This document shows positions 1-12,214 of a stretch of 64,000 bases of DNA, piece by piece; positions within the stretch are counted from its first letter, which is position 1; each line of letters opens with the position of its first letter. The DNA is from Berghia stephanieae (lineage: Eukaryota > Mollusca > Gastropoda > Nudibranchia > Aeolidiidae). The DNA lies in assembly GCA_034508935.3 (NCBI GenBank), contig CM067447.1, positions 36,489,348 through 36,553,347 of the forward strand, written 5' to 3'. A program made the translations under genes and the position numbers. The notes beneath the pieces were generated by a model. That model was not told the origin of the DNA, made no database searches, and worked only from the letters and a program-made list of their open reading frames with translations.

Positions 1-827
1 TTCCATTTAGCAGGTGATTGGAAAAAGTACTGAGGGAGTACTGAGGGTTTATTACATACTGAATTCCGTATATAAACAGAAAATTGGCAACCTTGTAAGT
101 CTTCCACTAGAGATCTTAGGGTGGAAAAGGCTCGTTCAATCCTCAATTCATGTAGACCTCCAAGGCACTTTAGTTCAGCACTGTGCATGTGGTTGTTAAC
201 TGTCTGACTGTGCTTGTTATGACTGCTAGACATAAAATATAGCAATATCACCTTTTTGCTGATATATCTTGATGTAAAATGTGCCCAAAAGTCTCCAGTT
301 TGTTTCTAATAGCAGTACGCGCCTCTCTGAGCTGATGAAGAGTGTTCACAGCTAAAAACCAAGCACTTAAATGACATAATATAATAGTGTTGAAACACCT
401 AAAAACAAAAAAAAACAAAGACTTGTTCCACTATAAACCCTTTCCTGTACTTTTAGAAACAAATATGGAGCTCTTAAATTTAAGATATATGGACAAAGGC
501 AGAGAATGCGCTCCATTTGAAGAAGAAAAAAAAATTCATTAAAAAAAAATATATATGCAACATGGAGCATACTTATCTTGAAATGTTCAATGTTTGTTTG
601 TTATAGTGTGATATAGAGTTTGTGCAGCAGGACATGCATGTTCTTTGTAAAAAGTGCAAGCAATAAGTTATCCCAAGTATTGATGCGATGGTACTAGTAT
701 TACATCTGATGTTTCTCATATGATATCTACTCTCACAAGGAGTTTTAGTTTTGATTTCCAGTCAAGGAAAGGTATGTAAAAGGTGTGAATGACTGAGACA
801 ATGTCAGAAAAAACCAGAATGAAACTG
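1..827. other. No gene seen
   Basis: AT-rich sequence with short chance open frames only. It could be 3' flank of a gene to the left, but nothing supports that. Confidence 0.5.
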
Positions 828-899
828 GGAATTAAACCTCAAACTTCCTGATGACCAGTGCGGTCAGACACGCTACCAATTCACCACATAGGCTGCCCA
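828..899 (-). repeat. tRNA-like SINE piece
   Basis: The minus strand has A-box-like GTGGTGAATTGGTAGCGTG and B-box-like GAGGTTTAATTCC. It lacks cloverleaf pairing good enough for a working tRNA. Confidence 0.45.
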
Positions 900-2028
900 A
901 TAGTTGGGACGATTTAATGGTTACACTCTTCTGTAAACTTTATTTTTCTACAATTACTTGAACATTGAGAAGGCACGGATGCAATATAAAAAGCTGAAAA
1001 GAAAATTGTGTTAAACTGATTTTTTGTTTGGGGGGGGGGGGGGGGTGATATTTTTATGTATTTTGTTTCTGCTGCTGATTTTTGATGACTTGATAATGAT
1101 AATGCATTATATCATTTAAATATTTTTTAGAAGTCTAATAGGAATAAAATATAATCAAGAACTTTATGGGTTATGTTGATTTCCATCATTAAAACTATTT
1201 GTAAAATATTTGAATAAAGATGAATATTTAAAGTAACTTTTAATTTCCTGTGTTTTTAATTGCCGGATATTCATTGACTGTATAAAAAATATGTAAACTG
1301 TGCATTTACCATGCTCTAAAAGTTTTGTCATGCCTAAAATTTTCTGTTTATTTTCGTTGAAATTTGGTATGGACCTAGCGAGATAACTTTATTCCTGGTG
1401 GAATTCCACGTCTCTCAAGTTTGATCAATGCGTGTGAACCCTCAAAAACTTAAATTACAGTTGCACATTGGCAGTTAATTGACCTAATACTAATATGGTA
1501 CAGGATTGTTTTCTGGGGAATTTCTCTCCACTTTTGCTTGCAAGGCAACTCCCAAGTTCCTGTCATGTTCATAGTGGTTGTGGCATATTCCTTATATTGT
1601 ATATCCCCCAATCAAGCTCAACCTAAAGATGCTCGATTGGGTTATGGTCTAGAGATCTTGAAGGCGATCTTACAGAGAATAGTATTCCTATTCCCTGTTA
1701 CCATATGTGATGTATCATTGTCTACATAGGCTAAAATCCTTCTGTTTAGCAAGTCTGTAGACAACAGACCAATTGGGCCTGCTAGATTTTTTCAGTGCAA
1801 AGTACCACCTTCTGTAAACAAAGTCTATTTTTTTTCTTTCCCTAACCAAGAGTTATTTTTCTTAACAAATCATCAATAAATGAAACTTAAAAAACCTATA
1901 ACTTTTTAATTTATTTTCCGATGTTGATAAAGTGTTATTTTCCATGGTTTGGAAAGTCACTTGTGGCTTTGTAATTTAATTTTTGCTATTTATATAACGA
2001 AAATTTCAGTTTGGGATACCCATTACAG
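900..2028. other. No gene seen
   Basis: AT-rich, with one G run (1031-1046). Confidence 0.5.
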
Positions 2029-2110
2029 TAGACTCCGGATAAGACGATGCCCAGGGGAACAGGGGAAAAATCGACTTAACTGAAAATCAACTTAACCGGA
2101 GTGTAACCAA
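2029..2110 (+). mobile_element. Single pogo-like end
   Basis: TACAGTAGACTCCGGATAAG with GACTTAACTGAAAATCAACT downstream resembles one terminal part of a pogo-type MITE. No partner end was seen nearby. Confidence 0.35.
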
Positions 2111-2439
2111 ATGAGCAAAAATGTATGTGAACTAAGCAAGCCAATCTAGACTAAGTTTGACCGTTCATGTCGCACTTTTCGCTGACGTTGCTTGGTCGCG
2201 TTGATTGACCAGAGAAGTAGAGGCACCTGTAGTGGTCATCAGAGGCTCCTACCCCCAATTATTCCAAAGAGAAATCAGAATACATAAAAAGCGGAATTTG
2301 AGATAAAAAAAGAGGAATCAACGTACTCTTATTGACTATGACATGCTTTGCAACAGAAAATGTAATAGACGAAAACACTCACTGGAGGATTTACCCCAAA
2401 ATGACGACTGTGAGGGTCCAAACTGGGAAAATGCTCACG

Positions 2440-4030
2440 GTTACAGGAGATCAGCAAGAGATGGACGGAGCACTTTCAGGATATACTGAACAGACCCAAT
2501 CCAGAGGATGAGGCAAGAGTAGAAGACGGGATTTTCCATTGAAATGAAACATAGTCGCATCACCTGCCAAGAAATAGAGACAGCCATCAAACAGACAAAA
2601 GGGCACAGGGCACCTGGCGAAGACAGAATTACTGTAGATATGTTGAAGGCATATCCAAGAAAGAGGGCCAAGGTCTTTGAAAAATCGTTCAATAAAGTAA
2701 GGGAAGAAGAGAGAGTTCCTGATGCATGGAAAAGGGGTGTCATTGTGAAACTACCCAAGAAAGGTGACCTTTCCGAATGCGTAAATTGGAGAGGGATCAA
2801 CATATTCTCTGTCCCTGTAAAAATGTTTTGCAGAGTCCTTTTACAACGTCTGAAACACGACATTGACAGAATTCTCAAGGAGGAGCAAGCAGGTTTCAGA
2901 AGTGGCAGAGGATGCACTGACCAAATCTTTGACTTGAGAACAATTGTCGAACAATCAATAGAGTGGAATTCTTTCAAGTATGTGAATTACATAGAATTTC
3001 AGAAGTCTTTTGACAGCATTCATCATCCATCACTTTGGAAAATACTAACAGTGTATGGATTCCCAAAGAAAGTCAGCATACTGAAGAATATGTATGAAGA
3101 CAATCAGTGCTCTGTACGCCATGGCGGACAACAAAGTGAATGGTTTCATATACAGACAGTGACAGGAGTCAGGCAAGAATGTGTAATCTCTCCCATAATC
3201 TTTCTTGTTGTTATGGATTGGGTGATGAAGACAGTGATCAACAGCCATGCAAGAGGAGTTGTTTGGGGATTGACGATGAGACTTGAAAATTGAGACTTCG
3301 CAGATGACATCACATTTCTTTTGCATACCCAGGACATCCAAGAAAAAACATTGGATGAGATATCAAAAAGTGTATGTCTTAAAATCCATCCATGCAAAAC
3401 AAAAGTCATGAAAGTAAAACAAATAGCGAATAAATGGTCAAAATCCAAGGCACAGATCTGGAAGAGGTGGAACACTTCAAATATCTGGGCAGTTATATCT
3501 CGGCTGATAGAAACGTCAAAAAAGAAGTTATTACTAGAATCAGACTTGCAGCTTGCACTTTTAATGAGCTCAGGAATATTTGGAAATCAACATCCTAGCA
3601 ATACCAACACCAAAATAATGATCTACCAATCCAACATCCACTGTTTTCCTAATATGCACCAGATACTTGGAGAATGAACAAGAAGAGTTGCCTCAGAGGG
3701 TTTGAATGAAGATGCCTCTGCAGAATTCTGAAACTTGGTTGGCAACAGCATATTACCAACAAAGAAATTTACAGGTACACAAGAATGAAAAACATTGTGG
3801 ATGAAGTCTACCACAGACGATGGAAATGGCTGGGTAACATTCTTCGAATGAAAAAGTCCAGACTGTCTCACACAGTACTAAAATGGTTCCCTCTGGGAAA
3901 GAGAAAGAGGCAGACGATTGAGAATCTGGAGGAGGACAGTTGAAGGGGAGATGAAAGAGGCAGGAAAGACATGGATTGAGCTGAGCTGGCTGGCTTGGAG
4001 GAACTTTGTTGGTGCCTTAATGTTCCACCA
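2440..4030 (+). mobile_element. RTE-type LINE relic (reverse transcriptase to C-terminus)
   Basis: Reverse transcriptase motifs are read in order: KGHRAPGEDRITVDML, LPKKGDLSECVNWRGI, EEQAGFRSGRGCTDQI, a decayed FQKSFDSIHH, and DFADDITFL. They are followed by HFKYLGSYIS and the RTE-like C-terminal segment RWKWLGNILRM...KRKRGRRLRIWRRTVE. The order and wording are those of RTE-clade LINEs. It carries several stops and frame changes (near 2540, 3291, 3420, 3590 and 3690) and lacks the endonuclease, so it is a dead 5'-truncated copy. A retroposon is inserted at its 3' end (4064). Confidence 0.8.
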
Positions 4031-4063
4031 AGGAACCAAGAGGATAAGTAAGAGGACACAAGT

Positions 4064-4603
4064 TTTATGTTTTTTGTTTTTAAGGGTTTTACGGCGCTTG
4101 CAACACATTAAGGTCATATCAGCGCCAGTAAAAAGGAAGAAAATGGGATAGTAAAAAGTTCTAGAATTACAATTAAAGCACAAAAGAAAAGGTGAGACAA
4201 AGGGGAATTGGTTCAAATAGGAAACGGATGTAGATTCCAAGAGCACACCATCAAAGTACTTAGTTTGAGATCACCTAAAAGTCTCATCCAGACACAAGCA
4301 CAGGTCCCAACCAAGAGGAATACACTCAAATGTTTACAAATCAAATAATTTAATATGTTAACTAAACATAATACAATGCATAACAGAGAGATGATTTACA
4401 AGGAAAAAAATATCATCTCCCAAAACTCTAACTATACATTCGACTGTTTCCCTCCTAGCCAAGGAACTCCGGCCAGGGTCCGGACAAAACTAAGTGATCT
4501 CATTCCAAGACAATGACAGGAAACAATTGGAAAACGGGTAGAGGGGGATAGAAGACACAGCATGTACGTCCCCGCCCACTATGGGAGGTCAGGATCCCCA
4601 CCC
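4064..4603 (-). mobile_element. ~540-bp hairpin-tailed retroposon, copy 1
   Basis: Flanked by a perfect 13-bp target duplication AGAGGACACAAGT (4051-4063 and 4604-4616). Read on the minus strand it starts CTGGGTGGGG and ends in a stem-loop (GGCGCT...AGCGCC) followed by GTAAAACCC and an A-rich tail. That tail indicates target-primed insertion. No tRNA-type promoter boxes were seen at the 5' end, so it may be a LINE-derived non-autonomous unit rather than a tRNA SINE. It sits in the 3' end of the RTE relic. Confidence 0.75.
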
Positions 4604-4699
4604 AGAGGACACAAGTGACTTCCTGCCCACCATGAGAGATCAAAAGACACCACCTAGAAGTAAGGATGGTGAATGTTCCCACAATCTGGTGGGAATTCA

Positions 4700-6826
4700 A
4701 CGTACATTATTTTAAAAATTAAGACCAAAAAAAAAACAGTACTAAAAGAAACAATGTTTTTATTAAATCAACATACAAAATTTCTTCAATCACACATAAC
4801 TCACTCAAGTCTAATCCTATATATGTATGGAATAGAGATTATCTGGTTTACCTTTCCATCCTTAGAGGATTGAAATTCAAATTTATACCTTTCCACAATT
4901 GTCATATTCATACATCAAGTAGCCAGTTTATTTTCCAGTTACGCAATATCCTACAAAATCATCCTTTCAGTTCAACAGTAAGAAGTAAATTAAAAGAAAT
5001 GTTTAGACTTTTTAAAATTTGTTTTAAAAAACAGCAATTCAAATGATCATAAAAATAATCTATGAATTACTCTGGTATAGATCCTTGGGATCATTAGGTG
5101 GAAATAACTGACAGTACACCTAATTTCGAGGGGCAGAGGCAGAAGACGCTTGGCATTTGAATGAATTAGAAAATTTTGAATATAAAAAAAAAAATATATC
5201 TGTATGATAGCCTAAGCCAGACCTACCAACTTTTCAAAATCAAAAAGAGGGAAAATCTTCTGAGATCAAAGAGTAACAAAAATAAAGACAAATCGTCATG
5301 CACAAATTTCAACATTAAACAGGCAAACAGTTTTTAAAAGACAAAAAAAAAACAAAAAAAAACAAAAAGCAGTGTGAAACATTAAGGCCCACAATGACAA
5401 AGACAAATACAGAGGCAATGACAACACAAGTTTTATTATATACCAGAAAATGTGAATTTGCCATGAAACTACTATTTCAGTCAAAAAATAATTAGCAAAT
5501 TCCGTGATTGAGAATCCAGGATAATTTGATCAAAACCGGGACGGCGAGAACGGGAGAGTGATTCCAGGAATTTCATGGGCAATCCGGAAGGTTGGCAGGT
5601 CTGCCTAAACCCTAACTTAACAGTTTTTATCATCTAAAAATTTCAACAAAACTAAATATCGACTTAAACAAAACAAGTGCGGTAATTTTTTAAAAGATGA
5701 CATTAAAGACCAACACCTCAAGAGACTAACTACAATCCTGTTATTTGGTGGGAATAGTCATCTAATCATTTTCAAGTGTTATGCCAAATAAGCCACACTT
5801 AATTTTTTTTTTCTCAATATCATCTCTCTCGCACTAACAGGGTTAGAGTAAGATTCCCCAAATTTACATTTTTGTGACACTTTTCTCTGGTTTCATCATA
5901 TCCATATAAGCTACTATTAAAAACTCCAGACAGCTTTAACTTTAAGGCAAACAATTGTATGCCTTGATTAATCTGCTGTACTTTGACAATTTGTGTTTCA
6001 TTTAGATGATTTACTTCAAATTTGATTGATTACGATAAATATTTTGACAAGTTTGGTGGTCATCTTAATCAATGCTTTTTGAAGCAAAAGTTTTCTGACC
6101 AAAATGAGAAATGGCTCAGGCCAGAGTACAGCTGAAATAATGCAGGCAACAACAAAAAAATTCTGTATAATTTCTCCAAAAATCCGAATTTCAAGTTTTT
6201 AAAAATCTGTATCTACAAAAACATACACGTTTCTCACCCTTATATTATGAAAAGCCATGTTTAAATGTTTAAGATAAGATTCAATTTCGTTACATATTCA
6301 TTTCTGTGTAAAACAGCCATATGCTCACCAATTTCCCTCTCAAATTTTGATTTGAAAAAGATGAATCGGAATGAAAAAATCAGATTTTGCCCAATTTAGA
6401 CCTTCCAATAATCAATATACTGAATAAATCTGTACAAGCGTAAATAGCAGATCTGATAATGTATAGTATTAGACTGTCAATTAAACTAAGATTACAAACA
6501 TGAAGGTATTACATGATGCTAACATAACTGGTTTTCAAAACCTTTCATGACTTATATGAAATTCATTATTGTTGTTCAAATACTTTTACGGATACTGGAT
6601 TGATTCAAAACATCTCAGACTGATAAAGTCGTGCTCAAGCATAAAATGTAAAACCTAAACAGGTCAGGCTCAAGTGAATTAAAAGCATCTATCAACCTCA
6701 TATTGACCCTCTTTTGAACAATTGCGTTCTGCATGTTTTAATGAAAATGATCTCTATAATTACAATGACAATAATGGGGGGCTTGCAATTATAAAACAAG
6801 ACAAACAAACAATTCTTAATCTAGTA
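4700..6826. other. No gene seen
   Basis: AT-rich intergenic sequence with A-runs and no recognisable element. Confidence 0.5.
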
Positions 6827-6956
6827 CAGTGGATTCTTGATAAAGCCAACACTGCAAGACCAGAAAGATTTGTTAACTTTAAGCTTTTGAAGAGAAAATT
6901 TTGGACCAACAAGAAAAGTTGACTTCAATGGTGTTGACTTTATGCATATTCCACTG
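6827..6956. mobile_element. Small pogo-like MITE
   Basis: CAGTGGATTCTTGATAAAGC and, inverted, CAGTGGAATATGCATAAAGT border a 130-base unit, with TA on the left. Confidence 0.5.
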
Positions 6957-7242
6957 TTTTTATCGATGTAAAATCGAATACAATCAAACCTGCAGTCATG
7001 GCATCTAATTTCACAACAATTGTTCTTTTACTTTCTTTTCTCACAACAATTGTTCTTTCAAAGTCTTTTCTCCAAAAAGAGTTGGTCCTACTTTACAATA
7101 GCTGATGTCAAACCAAGATAAATGATTGATAAATATAAATAATAAAGTTGCCATATATAGGACATCTTATACTGGTTTGCGAAAAAAACTTACTGACATG
7201 GTAAAACTGTAGTATGATACAACAAAGTAATCCATTTATATA

Positions 7243-7921
7243 CAGTGGGTGTCAGATTGAACGAGATTGCATTCGACAAAAATCCCTATTTTTGGTCCTA
7301 TATTTTCTTTATAAATAAAAATGTACTCAATGTGCATTTCAGCTCTTAACATTCAACCCCACCCTCCCTTTCCAAATTAAAAAAATAAAACAACGCACCC
7401 CCCCCCCCCCCCCCCCCCTAAAAAAACAAAAAAACAAACAGAAGATTTGCAGTGTTGTCAAGTGTGTCTGAAGGGAGGTAACTGGGTAATTAAATCAGAA
7501 ACTAAACAATTTTCATAACGATTCTTTAGTTATCCTTGTTGCCAGACCAATAGCCTTCAACAGTCGTGACGTCACTTCCCTCGTAATGACGCATAGTAAC
7601 TTAGCAACTGGTTCTAAACTATTGGAACAATTGCAGATGCCCTTATGAAATACTACTCCAATGAGCATAAAAGTGTGTCCAGAGGAGAAAAACATTATAA
7701 ATCTGATCATGTTTTGACTTTTTTACATTCTGATCACATGACACGTAAAAATGGTCTAGCCAGCATGGAGAATAAAAAGTATTGATTTTCTTTGTTTAGA
7801 ACCAAGCTGCTCTTGCTGGGCAACGTGACATCAGACTATTGAATCCAATTAGAGGTCGCATTCAAAAACGTTAGAGGCTCAGTCCCATATACGAGTACCT
7901 GATTGAATCCGACTTCCACTG
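7243..7921. mobile_element. pogo-like MITE
   Basis: CAGTGGGTGTCAGATTGAAC at the left and, inverted, CAGTGGAAGTCGGATTCAAT at the right, both next to TA. No coding capacity was seen. It lies just 3' of the FAR1-like gene stop codon (7976). Confidence 0.6.
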
Positions 7922-7975
7922 TATATACTTTCATGAAAAATGCTTGTTAAAAATTCCCTATAAATTACAATCTAT

Positions 7976-8710
7976 TTACTCATTTTTACCAGGCTCAACC
8001 TCAGCAGTTTGCTCACACACTGGTTCCTGCTGCCCATTTGTCGACTCCTGCTGCTCACTACTGGGTTTCTGCTGCTCAATAGTTGGTTTCTCTCCTCCTC
8101 CAATTTGGACAGGATCTGTAAGTGGTGTATCACCACCTCCCTTTTCCAATTTCTGATTCGATTCAACACGATCCAATTTCTGAACCACATTCTGCAATAA
8201 TAACATGCTCTGACTGCTGAAGTTGTAGCATCTCCTCCTGGATTTTAAGCCGCCTCTCTTCAAGGTCCAACTGCCTATTGGCTATGCTGTCATTATCTGC
8301 CTTTGAATTTGTCTTTTTAAAACTTTCTGTTGATGTCTCTTTTTCTTTCTTAGGCTGCTCTATGTCAGATCCTTCATCAGAAGTTCCTTCGCCTTTATCT
8401 TGTGTTACTAATTTGGCTTTTTTGGTGGACCCTTTGGGTCTGCCTCTTCGCGCAGTTTGAGGTTCTTTTTTAACAGCTGTATCTGGTGCAAATCTGAGTC
8501 TTCCCATGAATTTTCACTTTCTGATGCCCGTCGTTTTAATACAGAGGATGATACTTTTAAAGAGGGATCCCTAAATCTAGTCGGTTCTCTTATTTCTCTC
8601 CTAGGTCTACCACTGGATCGAGTTTGTGTATTTGGAGCTGAGGTTTTTCCTTTTTTCTTTGGAGAGTTTGTTACTTTTTGGCTTTTGTCTTTTTTGTCAG
8701 GAGAGGAGCC
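7976..8710 (-). CDS. FAR1-like gene, last exon, two frame slips
   Basis: Starts at a TTTCTTTAG acceptor in phase 0 with GSSPDKKDKSQK and reads through the AT-hook-like GRPRRE. The frame then changes near the T6 run at 8466-8471 (A6 on the coding strand) and continues as KKEPQTARRGRPKGSTKKAK. A coiled coil follows. The frame changes back near 8210 to VQKLDRVESNQKLEKGG, and the exon ends in a Gln/Glu-rich tail (PTIEQQKPSSEQQESTN) with a TAA at 7976-7978. The two slips cancel. No short intron with plausible sites explains either one. Assembly error in homopolymers is the simplest reading; gene decay is possible. Confidence 0.7.
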
Positions 8711-10244
8711 CTAAAGAAAAATGGAAAGAAATATACTTTAGATAGATGTGTAGTAATTCATTTTATAAACAGATCACAACAGTAAATTATCAAAGCAAAG
8801 ATATTTTCACCCTTTCCTCTGATTGCCTTTTAAACAAATTCTGAAATAAGCTTGTAAAAATTTCGAAAGCAAATGGTAAGACTTGGAAACAATTTCAACA
8901 AACTAGAACAGTTGTATTTCAAAGTTTTTGATCATAATTCAATTCTCTCTTGAAAAAAAAGAAAAAGAAAGAAGTTCCAACACTAATAAACACTAATCAA
9001 ACACTGACAAATGGACATTAGAAAGATAGTCAACAGCACTGACGAACAAACGCTAAGGTCAAGGTGTGTGTGCCCTGACTAAGGTGCATTGTCAGTACTG
9101 ACCAATAGGCACTAGTGCCCATTTGTCAGTACTGACCGATAGCCCTAGCCAAAAATCAATTTCCTTATATCACTCTTACCTCATCAGCATTTTCATTCTC
9201 CAGAGATTCATTCTCTTCCTTAACATCTTCATCTCTTTCCTGATCAGATAGCATACTGGCATCACTGTCCTCATCTTCTGTCCTGCCATTCCTAGTAAAG
9301 AGAGAAAAAAGGGGACATCTTGAATCCTGGTCAAAATTTATTAAACCCTACTTTTTATGGAACTGCCCCAAAGCAAGACAGTAGAACCTTTAGATAAAAA
9401 ATCAAGGTACTATTTTGATTAGTTTTGAGAGTAGGTACTGGTATAAGAATATCAAGATAAATAGACTCAGGATTGTTTGTTTTTAAGGGCTTTACAGCGC
9501 TTGCAACACATTTAGGTTATATCAGCGCCAGTAAAAAGGAAGAAATTGGGATAGTAAAAAGTTATAGAATTATAATTAAAGCACCCAAGACCAGAGAAAG
9601 TAAGACAAAGGGGAATTGGGAACAAATAGGGATCGGAAGTAAATTCCAAGAGCATACCACCAATGTACTTAGTTTGAGATCACCTACAAGTCGGACACAA
9701 GCAAAAAATCCAACAACGAGGAATACACTCAAATGCTTACATTATACATTCAAAATAACAAATATAATAATACATAACAGAGAGATGATTTACAAGGAAA
9801 AAAATAGCTCCCAAAACAACAACTATGCATTATATTACTGCAATTTCCCTCCCAGCCAGGACTCCGGCCAGGGCCAGGACAAAACCAAGTAATGTCATTC
9901 CAAGACAAAGACAGAAAGCATGTTGGAAAACAGATATAGGTGGATAGAAGACAAAGTATGTACCTCCCTGTCCACTATGGGAGGTCAGGAACCCCACCCA
10001 GAGACTCAGGATTATTCAGGCAATATTATAATCAGCAATGATAACAGCAAAAGACGTCTGATCAGTAACATCACCTAGTTTTGCTTGACTGTTGAAAGGT
10101 CAAAGGTTCTAAGTCATACAAACAATTGTGTAGCTAGCAAAAGAATCCAAGTAGACAATACAACAAACAGAAAGAAATCAAAATTAATAAGACATACGAA
10201 CGAACGAACGAATGAGGGAGGGAGGGAGGGAGGGAGGGAGAAAG

Positions 10245-10307
<63 letters not shown>

Positions 10308-12164
10308 AGAAACAGAGAGAGAGAGAGAGAGAAAAATATAACCAAAAAATTATTTTTTAAACTCAATATGCACCTATAACTCAGTACTATAATGAAGAGA
10401 AAAAAAAGATCATCTGGACTCATCTGCCCCATCCCCTTCTCTTATGACCCTCTACCCACCTAAGACTATCACTGGTCTTGTGTCACTTTTGAAATTTGAC
10501 GACAGTCTGTCTAAGCTGGCCTCATAAAAATGTGAGTGTCACCAAAATGCATACAACTACAACTGATCACAGGTGTCAAAATATGACACAAGACATAGGA
10601 CTAAGTCTCAAGTTTGTAAAGACTGTCTTAAATAAAATGAGATAATTGCATAGCACTGGTTAGTTTTTTGTTTTTTTTTAATATGAAAAACCCTTCATTT
10701 TTCTATGAAGACTGAAAATTTATTTGGTTCTGCAATCTGAAAATTCAAACTGAATCTCGCTCAAACAGATTGCTTTTTGCCATTGCTAAGATTTTAATTC
10801 TACTTCATTCAACACTTACCATTAGTCCATCATATAAATAACCAAAAAAAATTGAAATATTTACCTATCACCGTGTCCCCTCTTTTTACTCATCCTTTTC
10901 TCAATATTCTGAATGTCTTTATATGTAATATCTCGACCAGTTTCCTCTATCAACTTTTCTTTCACCAGCTTTCTGGCCAACTTCTTGTTTTCATGAGATT
11001 CAATTAAGATGTATATTTCTTGCTCTGTTTCCTCATCAAGAAGTCTTCCTCTTGGCAAAGCTTTGAAAGATTCCTGAAATGACAACATCAGCATCTAGTG
11101 ACCACATTACAATTCTATCTCTAAATAAATATATAGAAATTTAAACAAAACAGTTCCACTGATTCATTATACTCAACACACTTCACAATGATTTATTCAT
11201 TTGAAAATAACACTTACACAAACACACCTTATACTTGTAGTAATTATAAAATGACAACACTTTGAAAAAAGTTTTATTAGAACGCGATGCACAGTCTTAC
11301 TCTTATAATGACTGATGGATAGTTACTTTGAGTGGTCAAGGAATGGGAAAAAATTTGTAAAAATACTGAAAGATTGTATTTTATTTATATTATTAGCTGC
11401 TTCCCTTTGTAATATAAAGACAAAAAGTCTTCTTAGATAAAATAATGGAGTTAACTTGAAAGATGTGTATCACATCATTCAATAGGGGGCAATTTATTTT
11501 CCTAGCCTAATCCATGGTTTATATTATATTCATAGAATATGTATTTTTTGTTGATGTGTGTTGATGCTGTTAATCGTGTTGTAAGTGGTGACGGTACTGT
11601 GGTGGTAGTAATTGTGTTGGTGAGGTGGAGTTATGATGTTGTGGTAGTGATGGTAGAAGAAATGACGAGGATGATGATGATGGTGGTGGTGGTAGTTGAG
11701 GTAGTTGTAGTGAGGGGTTGAATTGATATAAGAGTTATAAGTGTATTGATACAAGGGCAAATACAAGGTACATGCTGGCTTTTCATACAATACATTGCAG
11801 GCTTTATACTTTTTTCTCTCCTAAATATCTGACGACTACTTTATTTCTCCTATGGAAATCCAAATCTAATAAAAAACCTAACCAATATATGACTTCCTGT
11901 GAACACTAAAGATTTTGTGGTTGTAGTTGTTGCAGTAGTGGTGGCAATGCTGATGATGTAGTGGTTGTAATGTTGATGGTGTGGATGTGGTGATTGTAGG
12001 AGTGATGATAGAAAAGGTGATGAAGTGGTGGGTGTAGTTGTCATCGTTGTGATGATGAAGTCGCGGTGGTGATTGAAGTTGTAGTGTCCATGATGGTGAT
12101 AATGATGATGAGGTAGTAGTAGTAGTAGTAGTAGTAGCGGTAGTAGTAGTAGTAGTAGTAGTAA

Positions 12165-12214
<50 letters not shown>

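Noticed and set aside
2441-2977. 178-residue minus-strand open frame
   Set aside because: Antisense to the RTE-type reverse transcriptase on the plus strand.
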